A stretch of 64,000 bases of DNA from Acetohalobium arabaticum DSM 5501 (GCF_000144695.1 NC_014378.1:2405597-2469596), one strand, 5' to 3'; counted from the first letter of the stretch, positions 1-8,641 are shown. Program-made: numbers and translations. Notes: generated by a model from the letters alone, not told the origin.

Positions 1-204
1 TTCTATATTAACTTTTAAATCACCAATGTCAATCATACCTTCATCCGGTTCTTCCAAATAATTTATACATCTTAATAATGTAGATTTTCCTGTACCTGAA
101 GGTCCAATTATTACAACTACTTCACCTTTATTTATTTCTAAATTTATTTCTTTTAATACTTTTAAATTATCAAAACTTTTATATAATCCTTCTATTTTTA
201 TCAT
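1..204 (-). CDS. Amino-acid ABC transporter ATPase (partial)
   Basis: The 68 N-terminal residues of an ABC ATPase; the rest lies beyond the left edge. It begins at ATG (202-204). The Walker A motif GPSGTGKST is visible about 40 residues in, followed by LLRCIN, typical of polar amino-acid importers (GlnQ/HisP type). It would power import with the permease and binding protein encoded just upstream in the same orientation, about 10 bases away, so the three form one operon. Seen: start, Walker A, spacing. The substrate class is inferred from the family only. Confidence 0.9.
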   Translation of the reverse strand, partial: MIKIEGLYKSFDNLKVLKEINLEINKGEVVVIIGPSGTGKSTLLRCINYLEEPDEGMIDIGDLKVNIE

Positions 205-214
205 ATTAATCACC

Positions 215-883
215 CTAATAAGCCTTATTCATCTTTATTTCTAACTTTTTCTGTAGATAACTAAATAATTGCACAATACCCCAATATATAATTATAACAT
301 TAGTAAAAGCTTCAAAGTATCTATAAGCTGCTGCTCCTTCCATTTGAGCTGTAGCCATAACTTCAGTAACTCCTATTGTAAAGGTTAAAGCTGTACCCTT
401 TATAATATTTATAAAGCTATTAGACAGTGCTGGAATAGCAACTCTTGCTGCTTGAGGTAAAATAATTCTTTTCATTGCTTGCAGATAAGTCATTCCCACA
501 GATAAAGCTGCTTCCATTTGTCCTTTCTCCACAGAAGATATAGCTCCTCTAATAGCTTCAGACATATACGCACCTGAATTAAGGCTAAGCCCCATTATTG
601 CAATAGTAAAACCACTTGCTTCCTTTAAAACCGGAATTAATTGAGGCAGACCAAAATACAAGAAAAACAATTGAGTAATCAAGGGCGTTCCCCTGAAAAA
701 AGAAACATAAACTTTTGTAAGAGGATATAAAATTTTTACCTTTGTTTGAATAATAATAGCAATAATTATTGCTATTATTATTCCAAATAACAAAGATAGT
801 AATGACATGCCCAGTGTTATGTTTAATCTCTTAAGCATTAATGGAAATAAATTTAAAGCAAAATCAAAACTAAAAGACTGCAT
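215..883 (-). CDS. Amino-acid ABC transporter permease
   Basis: Integral membrane permease of the HisM/GlnP family (about 222 residues), five or so hydrophobic segments. The cytoplasmic EAA loop is visible as EAALSVGMTYLQAMKRIILPQA, the site that docks with the ATPase. The reading frame could extend to a GTG at 898, but the ATG at 883 follows a GGGG-rich Shine-Dalgarno-like stretch and gives the usual family N-terminus (MQSFSFDF). It sits between its ATPase and binding protein and probably transports a polar or sulfur-containing amino acid. The exact substrate cannot be read from sequence. Confidence 0.88.
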   Translation of the reverse strand: MQSFSFDFALNLFPLMLKRLNITLGMSLLSLLFGIIIAIIIAIIIQTKVKILYPLTKVYVSFFRGTPLITQLFFLYFGLPQLIPVLKEASGFTIAIMGLSLNSGAYMSEAIRGAISSVEKGQMEAALSVGMTYLQAMKRIILPQAARVAIPALSNSFINIIKGTALTFTIGVTEVMATAQMEGAAAYRYFEAFTNVIIIYWGIVQLFSYLQKKLEIKMNKAY

Positions 884-909
884 AATTATAAACCCCACTT
901 ATTAAACTT

Positions 910-1731
910 TTATTTTTGAGTAGTATCAAGACCAAACCATTTCATAGATAGCTTCGATAATGTACCATCTTTATGCATTTCTTTAATTACTTTATTGATT
1001 TCTTCTATTATTTTTTGACTATCAGTACCTTTAACAAATGGATAAGCATTTACTTCCGTACCTACTTTCGTGTTTGCTCCCATTAACTGCAAATCTAAAT
1101 TTCCTTGTTCAATAACAGTTTGAGACTTAATTGCTGCCTGCCAACAAGCATCAAGTCTTCCTGTTTCCACTAACTTCTCTAAAGGAGCTCCATCATAAAG
1201 TTTCATATTTAAATTAAGATTTCTCTTTTTATTTAACTTTTCTAGGGTTCTTTCACCATTTCCACCTAACCAAGCCCCAACTTTTTTACCTTTTAAATCT
1301 TCAGGAGTTTTATAAGAACTATCTTTTCTTATTATAAAATCATATTTACTATAAGCATAAGGTGTTGTGAAATTATACTTTTCACTTCTTGCTGGAGTAA
1401 TAGACATTTGATGAGCAACAGTATCTATTTTACCAGCATCCAACATCCCCATTAATCCACTAAATTGAGATACTTTAAATTCAACTTTATAACCAGTTCT
1501 TTTAGCTATTTCATTCCATACATCAACTTCAAATCCTTGCAGTTTATCATTCTTTTTAAAACACCACGGATTATAAGTACCCCCTGTTCCCACTGTTATA
1601 ACCTTTTCATTCTTCTTATTTACATCACCATCTCCAGATAACCAATCAAAAAATCCTGCCATTGTTGCTGTCGTCATTGCTACTACCATAGTCAAAGCTA
1701 AAATTGTTACTAATAAACTTTTCTTGTTCAT
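910..1731 (-). CDS. Amino-acid ABC transporter substrate-binding protein
   Basis: Periplasmic solute-binding protein, family 3 (273 residues). Residues 1-26 form a signal peptide (MNKKSLLVTILALT then TATMA before GFFDW) with an A-x-A-like cleavage site and no lipobox Cys, so it should be soluble in a periplasm instead of a lipoprotein; this fits a diderm cell. The mature part has the type 3 signature around GFEVDVWNEIAKRTG and the SITPARSEKY ligand loop. Strong RBS (AGGAGG) 7 bases before ATG. Oddity: its first 36 residues closely match those of the next upstream gene, an exported rhodanese. Cystine-type substrates are possible from the neighbour, but this is only inference. Confidence 0.9.
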   Translation of the reverse strand: MNKKSLLVTILALTMVVAMTTATMAGFFDWLSGDGDVNKKNEKVITVGTGGTYNPWCFKKNDKLQGFEVDVWNEIAKRTGYKVEFKVSQFSGLMGMLDAGKIDTVAHQMSITPARSEKYNFTTPYAYSKYDFIIRKDSSYKTPEDLKGKKVGAWLGGNGERTLEKLNKKRNLNLNMKLYDGAPLEKLVETGRLDACWQAAIKSQTVIEQGNLDLQLMGANTKVGTEVNAYPFVKGTDSQKIIEEINKVIKEMHKDGTLSKLSMKWFGLDTTQK

Positions 1732-1875
1732 TTTATTCCCTCCTAAATTTTTAATCTATAGTGATTAAAACATCACCATCTCTATATGATTACTAAAATC
1801 TCCTTATGTTTTTTTATATTTACTCCTTTTTTATTAAATCTTATATTGTATATATAAATAATTTATACTCTTTAA

Positions 1876-3654
1876 TCACTCTTTTCTTGGATCTCCAAAC
1901 TCTACAGGATTTTCAGGATTTCTACTCCATTCATACCAACCACCATCAAATACTGATATATTTTTCCAGCCCATTAAATAAGCATCAAACATAGCAAGTC
2001 CACCTCTCCATCCTGTTCCACAGAAAAACGCAGATTCATTTTCAGGATTAATATCCCAGTCAGCCCACATCTTTTCTATTTCTGGATAACTCCTCATAGT
2101 CCAATCTGGATCAACAAAATGTTCAGAATGGTATGCATCTGAACCACCATGTCCCCAGACAGAACCTGGAATACGTCCTTTTTCATCAAAATAAGAATAT
2201 CCACCATTATTTTTGCCTATATATTCATCCCAAGAAACAACTGCTACCAATCTACCATTAGGATCTTTAAGTAATTCCTTTGCTTGGGGGACGTTGATAT
2301 AATATTCTGGATGAACTGGAATCCTAGCTCCAAAATCAGCTCCTGTTTGCCATTCTTTTATTTCCTTTTTTAAAGAATGTCCAGTTTTCTTCCAAACTTG
2401 ATAGCCTCCTACTTGCCATTCATTCACTCCTTTTTCTAATGAATAACCTGCTCTTTCCCAAGCCTGGTATCCACCATCTAACATTCTAACATCTTCTACT
2501 CCAGCATACATAAGTACTGAAATCAATCTTCCTGCAGCCATAGGCTCTTCACTATATACAACAACTAATGTATCTTTAGTTATACCTGTCTTTTTAAAAA
2601 GTTCTTTTAATTTGGCATCAGAGACTATATTCCACAACGGTGGTCCTTCAATTTCATTAGTATCAACATATATAGAAGTTGGAATATGCCCTTTTTTATA
2701 GTGACCAAACTTTTTATAGTTAGTATCAATTATTACAAAATCTCTTCCATCATAGGTTGCTGGATCTTTACCATCAATTAAATCCTTAACCCAATTAGGA
2801 GAAACAAGTTTTGAATAGTTTGGCAGTTTATCCATTGGAAGATCATTATTAGCACTCCACTTAACTATTCCATTCTTATAAATTGCTACATCTTTATAAT
2901 CTAATTCATCTTTTAAAAACAGTCCTAACTTTTTACTTTGAGAATCTTTATAACCATAAATTACAATTTTTCTATCTGATGTAACTCCTTTATTTTTTAG
3001 AGTATCTATTAACTCTTCATTTTCTAGTAATTCAAGCCAGGATACTGGAAAATGTACTGCACCTTTAATATGTCCACCTCTTGTCTCATCTTTTAATTTC
3101 CAACCATTATAAGCAGCATCACTACGAACATCAACTACTACTAAATCTTGAGTTCCTAATTGAGTTGCTAACTTTTCTGTAGAGATAGTAGCTAATTTTT
3201 CATCAACTACTAATTGCTCATATGGCCAACCAGCTTGTCCATTCTCTAAAATATAAAGTCTCTTTTCTTTAATACCTTGAGAAGAGAGATACTGATAAGT
3301 TCTTTCTGCTCCTCCACCACCACGAGGACAGACAATTACAATATCATCATCTGACTTTTTAAGCTGGGTTAATATTCTATCTAACTTAGCTTTATCTTGC
3401 TTTGATTTCACTGGATAAGCATATGTACCAATAGCCCCTTTAATATGATGATTATTAAAGTCCTCCTGTGGTTGAATATCAACTAATAGAAATTCTTTCT
3501 CTTGCTCTATACTTTGCTTTAACTTTTTAGGGGAATAATACTTAAATTCACTACCACCTGTAAACCAATCAAAAAATCCGGCCATTGTTACTGTGCTTAC
3601 TGCAAGTACCATTACTAAAAATAAGATTGTTACTAATAAAGTTTTTCTCCTCAT
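1876..3654 (-). CDS. Exported multi-domain rhodanese (sulfurtransferase)
   Basis: About 592 residues: signal peptide (1-25), then four rhodanese-like domains. Domain 1 has a candidate active Cys at about residue 109 (IVCPRGGGG), domains 2 and 3 lack a Cys in the loop (VIYGYKDSQ, VVYSEEPMA), and domain 4 carries CGTGWRG at about residue 545. Rhodaneses transfer sulfane sulfur from thiosulfate or persulfides to acceptors. The start is set at ATG 3654 by AGGAGG seven bases upstream; a TTG at 3672 overlaps that RBS. Between domains 3 and 4 a segment beginning GGYQAWERAGYSL is repeated as GGYQVWKKTGHSL. The signal region is nearly the same as in the neighbouring binding protein. Role in periplasmic sulfur handling is inferred. 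Confidence 0.88.
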   Translation of the reverse strand: MRRKTLLVTILFLVMVLAVSTVTMAGFFDWFTGGSEFKYYSPKKLKQSIEQEKEFLLVDIQPQEDFNNHHIKGAIGTYAYPVKSKQDKAKLDRILTQLKKSDDDIVIVCPRGGGGAERTYQYLSSQGIKEKRLYILENGQAGWPYEQLVVDEKLATISTEKLATQLGTQDLVVVDVRSDAAYNGWKLKDETRGGHIKGAVHFPVSWLELLENEELIDTLKNKGVTSDRKIVIYGYKDSQSKKLGLFLKDELDYKDVAIYKNGIVKWSANNDLPMDKLPNYSKLVSPNWVKDLIDGKDPATYDGRDFVIIDTNYKKFGHYKKGHIPTSIYVDTNEIEGPPLWNIVSDAKLKELFKKTGITKDTLVVVYSEEPMAAGRLISVLMYAGVEDVRMLDGGYQAWERAGYSLEKGVNEWQVGGYQVWKKTGHSLKKEIKEWQTGADFGARIPVHPEYYINVPQAKELLKDPNGRLVAVVSWDEYIGKNNGGYSYFDEKGRIPGSVWGHGGSDAYHSEHFVDPDWTMRSYPEIEKMWADWDINPENESAFFCGTGWRGGLAMFDAYLMGWKNISVFDGGWYEWSRNPENPVEFGDPRKE

Positions 3655-3668
3655 TTCATTACCTCCTA

Positions 3669-3995
3669 TCAAATAGTAGAAAAAATAATTTTTCTTTCCT
3701 CAATAATATTAGATAAAGAAGACTTAATTGTATCTAGATAAGGACAAGGGGCATCTCTACAACTACTATCAGTAATACAAGAGGTTAGTATTATTTTATC
3801 TGCTCCTTCATCAATTAGCTTCTGAGCTCTAATACTTATCCCCTTACCTGGACAACCACCACATGTAACCATTCCTACTAACTCTATCTCTTTTAGATCT
3901 TTAAATTTTTTCTTTCGCTCTTTAATTAAGTCTAAACATGGTTTAGCAATACATTCATCTTCCTTTTTTAGACACCTAATAATTGCTACTTTCAC
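3669..3995 (-). CDS. CGGC domain protein
   Basis: A 108-residue Cys-rich protein with the CGGC motif that names its family (VTCGGCPGKG, about residue 45), plus SCITDSSCRDAPCPY near residue 85 and PC at about residue 20. The CGGC family is suspected of metal or iron-sulfur binding, but no reaction is established. GTG start overlapping the last base of the upstream gene's TAG stop, so the two are translationally coupled. It lies 15 bases upstream of the rhodanese start, in one operon, which suggests a sulfur or metal role (inference). Confidence 0.75.
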   Translation of the reverse strand: MKVAIIRCLKKEDECIAKPCLDLIKERKKKFKDLKEIELVGMVTCGGCPGKGISIRAQKLIDEGADKIILTSCITDSSCRDAPCPYLDTIKSSLSNIIEERKIIFSTI

Positions 3996-4213
3996 TAAAT
4001 ATTCAACCCCTTAGTAAAAAATCTATCTAAATTACTTAATTGTGTAGTCTTGAATCTATTTAATAAAATTTCTTTAAATGTACTATAATGAGTCCAGTCG
4101 ATAACTGTAATATCTTCTTGAGCTATCTTTTCTTTCATCTCTTCTAAATTAGGACAGGGAAAATCTATAGGAGTTCCTAACTTAATACATGAACCTATTA
4201 ATCCTAGCTTCAT
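3995..4213 (-). CDS. Small Cys protein, shortened CGGC relative
   Basis: 72 residues, ATG start. The N-terminus (MKLGLIGSCIKLG ... FPCPNLEEMKEK) aligns by eye with that of the downstream CGGC protein (MKVAIIRCLKKED ... KPCLDLIKERK), with Cys and PC in matching places, but the CGGC motif itself is missing: the matching stretch reads VIDWTHYS. It may be a truncated or specialised paralogue. Overlaps the next gene by one base. I do not recognise a defined function. Confidence 0.55.
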   Translation of the reverse strand: MKLGLIGSCIKLGTPIDFPCPNLEEMKEKIAQEDITVIDWTHYSTFKEILLNRFKTTQLSNLDRFFTKGLNI

Positions 4214-4287
4214 TATTCCACATCCTTAATCTTAGCCTATTCTGCAGGATAAAATAGTAAGAGAGACAAAATTATTTTATCACCTGT

Positions 4288-4717
4288 TTACTTTATCCTA
4301 AAAAGCTCTTCAAGTTTTCCTTTATTCAACCTCTTACCTATAAAGCATACTTTACTAGTTGTTATAAAATTATTTTTATTAATCGATTTCTTTTTTACTG
4401 GAAAAATCATCTTGACTATAAAATATATCTTGAAAATCTACTTTTTCTTTTTTTAAAAGTAACTTTAATTTATTTAAAGATAATTTATTCCAATCTTTTG
4501 TTATTATATTGGCCTTTGCATTTAACTGTCTTAGAGAATCAATTATATTGATAATCTTTTCTTCATCTACAAACTGACTCTTGCTTAATAGCAAAGTCGA
4601 AGCATTAACTATTTGATCTTCAAAAAATTCTCCAAATACTTCACTCTGCTCAAAATAATCTACACTATCAATTATAGTAATTAATGAAGGTAACTTTACA
4701 TACTCTATATTAAAGTT
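4288..4717 (-). pseudogene. CobW/G3E-family GTPase remnant
   Basis: Decayed P-loop metallochaperone of the CobW family. Read on the minus strand from about 4717, one frame gives LPSLITIIDSVDYF, GEFFEDQIVNASTLLLSKSQF and LRQLNAKANIITKDW, matching the middle of CobW (the second is the DQI...ADxIVLSKxDLV region of the G domain). That frame stops at 4379. Another frame downstream gives KVCFIGKRLNKGKLEELF, matching the CobW C-terminal domain, ending at 4288. Walker A and the N-terminus are absent and a TAA precedes the conserved part, so the gene is truncated and frameshifted. CobW proteins deliver metals such as Zn or Co. Confidence 0.72.
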
Positions 4718-4765
4718 CTGTTAAGTTATATGAAATTTATATCTTTCTCCTTTTCAATGATCTTA

Positions 4766-5728
4766 TTAAGCTACTTCTGTTTCCTGACTCTGTTGTCGAT
4801 TCCAATTACGATAAAAATAACCTAAGTATTTAAATAAAACAAATAAAACTAAAATAATTGATAAAACTTCCATGATCTGAGCAGAATAACCAAGTAAAGG
4901 ATTACCAAACTGCTCTTCTAAAAATTTTATAGTTAATTTTAAACCTATTGCCGTTATAACAAAGGGAAAAGTAAAAGCAGAAAAACTAGGATAAAACCCA
5001 ACTTTAAGCATTCTAGGAAGATAAATAACAACTCCCGTTGCCATTATCAAGGTCAATACTGTTAGCCAACCTACCAATAATAAATTTTTTTCTGGAAAAG
5101 CATTCATATACCCAGCTAAACAAAGCCCTGCCGGAGCTGTAAAGATAGAAATGGTAGGTAATGCTGGCTTTTTAATCTCTTTAATCCAGAAAACTCGATA
5201 ACTAACTACTGGAAGTAAAATCATATAACTAATAAACCCAAACCAAAAGATTGACTGGCCTAACAGAATATGATTAAAAGCAGGAGCAGTTACACTAGCA
5301 ACTACTATTCCTACATAAACGATAAAGTAACTAGGAAATACTTGCTTAATATCAAAGTTCAAAATAAAACGACTAGAAAATGAGATAATCAACAAACCAT
5401 GAAGAATTATCCCACCATACCAAATATACAAAGCCAATGGAAAAGAAAGCTTAATAATATAACTAGCTAAAATCATAATTCCCATAGAAAAGGTAGGAGC
5501 TACACTTGCTACTATAGAATTTTCCAACTCCTTTAAAAAATTTTCACGGTCAATAAGAAATCGTATAACTAAAAGCACAGCTATTAGTGTAGATAATATT
5601 CCAGCTATATATCGATATTGACTACCATAAGGACGAATTAAATTCCCTAGACCAGCCAGTCCAAGCATCAAACCTGCTATCGGAATTGGGATTTGTTTAA
5701 AAATATTAGTCATCTTAACCTTCTTCAT
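4766..5728 (-). CDS. TDT-family transporter (TehA/SLAC1-like)
   Basis: 320-residue membrane protein with about ten hydrophobic segments, matching the tellurite-resistance/dicarboxylate transporter (TDT) family, whose members move C4-dicarboxylates, sulfite or anions across the inner membrane. Visible marks: PIPIAGLMLGLAGLGN at the N-terminus and the repeated TM pairs with Pro (FTAPAGLCLAGYMNAFP). ATG follows directly on the stop codon of the C_GCAxxG_C_C gene, so the two are co-transcribed. The substrate is unknown; context with a radical dehydratase-like enzyme suggests an organic acid or sulfur oxyanion (inference). Confidence 0.8.
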   Translation of the reverse strand: MKKVKMTNIFKQIPIPIAGLMLGLAGLGNLIRPYGSQYRYIAGILSTLIAVLLVIRFLIDRENFLKELENSIVASVAPTFSMGIMILASYIIKLSFPLALYIWYGGIILHGLLIISFSSRFILNFDIKQVFPSYFIVYVGIVVASVTAPAFNHILLGQSIFWFGFISYMILLPVVSYRVFWIKEIKKPALPTISIFTAPAGLCLAGYMNAFPEKNLLLVGWLTVLTLIMATGVVIYLPRMLKVGFYPSFSAFTFPFVITAIGLKLTIKFLEEQFGNPLLGYSAQIMEVLSIILVLFVLFKYLGYFYRNWNRQQSQETEVA

Positions 5729-6190
5729 TTACTCAATCACTCCATCGACAATAAATCTTTCCATTACCCAAGCAGCTACTTCACCAGTTATTTGAATACA
5801 GTGTTCAGCTCGCTCGGGACTATCAAATTCAGCAAAATCTTTAGTCAAAACTCGACAACAAGTAGAACCATACTCCTCTTTAATATAATCATGTAAGTCA
5901 GCACTAGCTGGAAAACATTCCTCAGGCATAGGCGCTCCTGGTTCAGTTCGACCATACTTAAGTCCTAAAGCCATAACTCCTCCACTAATTGCCCCACATA
6001 AGCATTTAGACTTTCCAATTCCAACTGGAAAACCAGAAGCTAACTTAACCATTTCAGGTGGCATTTCTTCTCCTACTAGCTCATTAATTGTAGTTAATAC
6101 AGATTCTGAACAGAAAAAATCCCCTCTTCTAAAATATTCTTCTGCCTTCTCTCTTGCTTCTTTAACTAATTTTTCTTGTTTTTGATTCAT
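5729..6190 (-). CDS. C_GCAxxG_C_C family protein
   Basis: 153 residues. The family motif is visible: Cys at about 27 (FFCSES), then CLCGAISGGVMALG, then a Cys in PEECFPAS, a CC pair (GSTCCRVL) and a further Cys (AEHCIQI). The regularly spaced Cys suggest metal or cluster binding; these proteins are often found beside redox enzymes and transporters, but no reaction is established. AGGAGG-type RBS before ATG. Translationally adjacent to the TDT transporter and 156 bases downstream of the double-cubane-type reductase, separated from it by a terminator-like hairpin. Confidence 0.78.
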   Translation of the reverse strand: MNQKQEKLVKEAREKAEEYFRRGDFFCSESVLTTINELVGEEMPPEMVKLASGFPVGIGKSKCLCGAISGGVMALGLKYGRTEPGAPMPEECFPASADLHDYIKEEYGSTCCRVLTKDFAEFDSPERAEHCIQITGEVAAWVMERFIVDGVIE

Positions 6191-6246
6191 TATTATTCCC
6201 TCCTATAATTATAAGATTTCTTTTTATCTCATCCTTCTAATTATCA

Positions 6247-6280
6247 AAAGGAGTTTCATAATATTATGAAACTCCTTTTA
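6247..6280 (-). terminator. Hairpin after dehydratase-like gene
   Basis: Perfect inverted repeat AAAAGGAGTTTCATAAT / ATTATGAAACTCCTTTT with the stem ending in a T-run, 66 bases after the stop of the HgdB-like gene. Because it is symmetrical it could end transcription on either strand. Partial read-through into the C_GCAxxG_C_C and TDT genes is possible. Confidence 0.8.
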
Positions 6281-6345
6281 TCTTAGAATTTGCCCTTATA
6301 CTACTCTATAGTCTAAGCCTGCATCTTTTTAAGCAATAATACAAC

Positions 6346-7623
6346 CTAACCTTGAATCATTTCTAAAAAAGCCTCAATTCGAGTATTTAACTGGCCAGTA
6401 TCACTATCACTAAAGTCACTTTCAATTTGAGTAACTGGAATATCTTCTTCCTTTAAAGCTTGCGAAATCTTTTTATATTCCATACTATAAGTCTGACAGA
6501 ATTGTAGATTATAATAAATCACACCATCAACATCATACTCCTCAGCTAATCTTAATATATCATCAACCCGATCATCATTAGGAGTAAAACAAGCACAATT
6601 AATATTCATTGCTCTTTCTGTTAAGTTATCAATCTGTTCTTCTAAAGTTTCTCCACCTTCTGGTACCTTGTTTTCAAAATAACGAGTTCCTGTACAAGTC
6701 TCTTCACAAACTACAACCCCACCATTACTTTCAATCAAGTTATGGATCTTCCAACTAGGTAACGGCATAGGAGTTCCAGCAACTAAAATTCTAGGTGCAT
6801 CTTCATCTGCTATACCTTCTCCAGCCTCAATTCTATTTTCTAACTCATCACAAAGTGTACTAGTCTTTTCAATAAATCGTTCTGGATCATCAAAAAAGGC
6901 TAACTGGGTAATTAATAAAGCATCTTTACCACTAATTGGAACTGGATCTGCTTTTCTAGTATCATATAATCGCTGTAGCACATCACGTTTTTTATTAATT
7001 AATTCAATAGCCTCAGCTGCTTTTTTCGCCTTAATTTCTCTACCACTAGTTTCTTCAATATGTTCTTTAAAACGATTAATTTCTGACTTCCATAATTCAC
7101 GAGCAGCATCTGATTTAGTTTGTGGTAATTCCATCACATAAGTAGGAATTTCTTCATCTAGTATCTCCCAAGCCTTTTTCTTCCCATCACAAGTTGTTTC
7201 TCCTACTACAAAATCTGATACTTCAAAATAAGGACAAATTTTATCCATTTTAAACCCTAATGAAGATTTAATTAACGGACATAAGTCATTGTTAGGCAGC
7301 TCTTGTTCAGCCGCCTCAATAGGAAATTGAGCCCCTGCACAAAGACCTATACTAGCTCCTCCTGCAGCAGTAACTAATTCATCAGGTACAAACACACAAA
7401 ATGAAGAAATTACCGGATTGCCAGCCTCTTTTTCTTCAACTAATTCCTTTACTCTAATTCCATGAATATCATCAACTACAAAATCAAAATAATCCATTCC
7501 TGCTGGTCGATTATCCTGACTAAGATAAACTTCTTCGTAAACTTCTGGTAACGGCTCTAAAAAATCATCATGTTTTTCCACATCCATTCCTAAACTTTCC
7601 CACATGTCATAATGTTTAGCCAT
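6346..7623 (-). CDS. 2-hydroxyacyl-CoA dehydratase subunit D / double-cubane cluster protein
   Basis: 425 residues of the HgdB/FldC fold. Conserved Cys: SSFCVFVPDEL, GLCAGAQF, NNDLCPLIKSS, KICPYFE, ETTCDGKKKAWE, and EETCTGTRY/NCACFTP in the C-terminal half. A single such subunit next to one activase is the pattern of the double-cubane cluster protein (YjiM-like) rather than the two-subunit dehydratase. Such enzymes use ATP-driven low-potential electrons for hard reductions; the physiological substrate is unknown. The start is set at ATG 7623 behind AAGGAGG with 8-base spacing; the longer frame to 7644 would bury this RBS. Forms an operon with the activase 65 bases upstream. Confidence 0.82.
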   Translation of the reverse strand: MAKHYDMWESLGMDVEKHDDFLEPLPEVYEEVYLSQDNRPAGMDYFDFVVDDIHGIRVKELVEEKEAGNPVISSFCVFVPDELVTAAGGASIGLCAGAQFPIEAAEQELPNNDLCPLIKSSLGFKMDKICPYFEVSDFVVGETTCDGKKKAWEILDEEIPTYVMELPQTKSDAARELWKSEINRFKEHIEETSGREIKAKKAAEAIELINKKRDVLQRLYDTRKADPVPISGKDALLITQLAFFDDPERFIEKTSTLCDELENRIEAGEGIADEDAPRILVAGTPMPLPSWKIHNLIESNGGVVVCEETCTGTRYFENKVPEGGETLEEQIDNLTERAMNINCACFTPNDDRVDDILRLAEEYDVDGVIYYNLQFCQTYSMEYKKISQALKEEDIPVTQIESDFSDSDTGQLNTRIEAFLEMIQG

Positions 7624-7688
7624 TAATTTTTCCTCCTTGAGCATATATTATATTCTTTATAAATATTTCTTATCTACTCCCCAAATTT

Positions 7689-8456
7689 TTAACTTCTCTC
7701 ACGGGCCAACAAAGCAGCCCCTAAAGCTCCCACTAGCTGTGGTTTATCAGCTACTTTAAGATTTTGGTTCAATTTTTTCTCTAAAGCCTTGACTACTCCA
7801 CTGTTTTTAGCTACTCCTCCACTCATGGCTATAGATTCCGATTTCCCAATACTTTTAACCTGCTTCATAATTTGATTAGCAACTGAGTTGCAAAGCCCAC
7901 CGACAATATTTTCTATTTTTACTCCTGAATGAAGATGGGAAATCACTTCTGATTCAGCAAATACACTACAAACATTGCTTAAAGAAATCGGCTCGTCTGA
8001 TTTTTTAGCTAATTCACCTAGCCGATTAATATCTATATCTAAAGTTAAGGCCATCATCTCTAAAAATTTACCTGTTCCAGCAGCACATTTATTATTCATC
8101 GAAAAGTTTATCACTTTTCCAGCCTGATCCAATTCAATTACTTTACTATCTTGACCTCCAATATCTATCAAAACTTCTACCTCCGGGAACAAAAAATTAA
8201 TCCCTCGGGCATGACAAGTTATTTCAGTAATCTCTTGATCAGCAAATTCTATATTATTTCTTCCATAACCAGTACTAACAACTTCTTCTACTTCAGATTC
8301 AATCTCAACCTGTAATTCTTCAAAAATTTTTTTGGCCCGTTCTTTATTATCCGGTCCTGTTTTTATCACTCGGTAAGTAACTAATTCTCCTGAATGATCA
8401 ATAATAATCCCCTTACAGGTTCGAGAACCGATATCAAATCCACCAAAATACTTCAT
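7689..8456 (-). CDS. ATP-dependent activase of dehydratase/DCCP (HgdC-like)
   Basis: 255 residues of the ASKHA BadF/BadG/HgdC family. Visible: phosphate loop GGFDIGSRTCKGII at the N-terminus, DIGGQDSKVI, NNKCAAGTGKFLE and, about 40 residues later, SNVCSVFAESE; the two Cys (one from each subunit) hold the 4Fe-4S cluster at the dimer interface. ATP hydrolysis drives electron transfer to the partner HgdB-like protein encoded just downstream. ATG at 8456 is preceded by an in-frame TTG and by GGAGG. YjiL is the nearest E. coli type. Confidence 0.87.
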   Translation of the reverse strand: MKYFGGFDIGSRTCKGIIIDHSGELVTYRVIKTGPDNKERAKKIFEELQVEIESEVEEVVSTGYGRNNIEFADQEITEITCHARGINFLFPEVEVLIDIGGQDSKVIELDQAGKVINFSMNNKCAAGTGKFLEMMALTLDIDINRLGELAKKSDEPISLSNVCSVFAESEVISHLHSGVKIENIVGGLCNSVANQIMKQVKSIGKSESIAMSGGVAKNSGVVKALEKKLNQNLKVADKPQLVGALGAALLARERS

Positions 8457-8612
8457 CAAAAATTAGCCTCCATTTCAAAACTATGATTCATATAACCAAT
8501 TAAACAAAGATCAGTAGGATATTTTCATCTTAGTAATCATGATTAATAATTGAACTTTATATTTATTATAATTAATATTTATGTTTTTGTCAAAATTTTT
8601 TTAGTAATAAAA

Positions 8613-8640
8613 AAGACTCCCGAATAACGAGAGCCTTTAG
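8613..8640 (-). terminator. Terminator of the fdh operon
   Basis: GC-rich stem (AAAGGCTCTCG / CGGGAGTCTTT on the minus strand, loop TTATT-like) followed by TTTTTTATT, one base after the fdhD stop codon. It ends the formate dehydrogenase operon and separates it from the activase gene. Confidence 0.85.
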
Positions 8641-8641
8641 T

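Noticed and set aside
3995..4000. TAG at the CGGC gene border as pyrrolysine codon.
   Set aside because: TAG is followed at once by TGA in the same frame, and the next gene has its own GTG; read-through would gain nothing.
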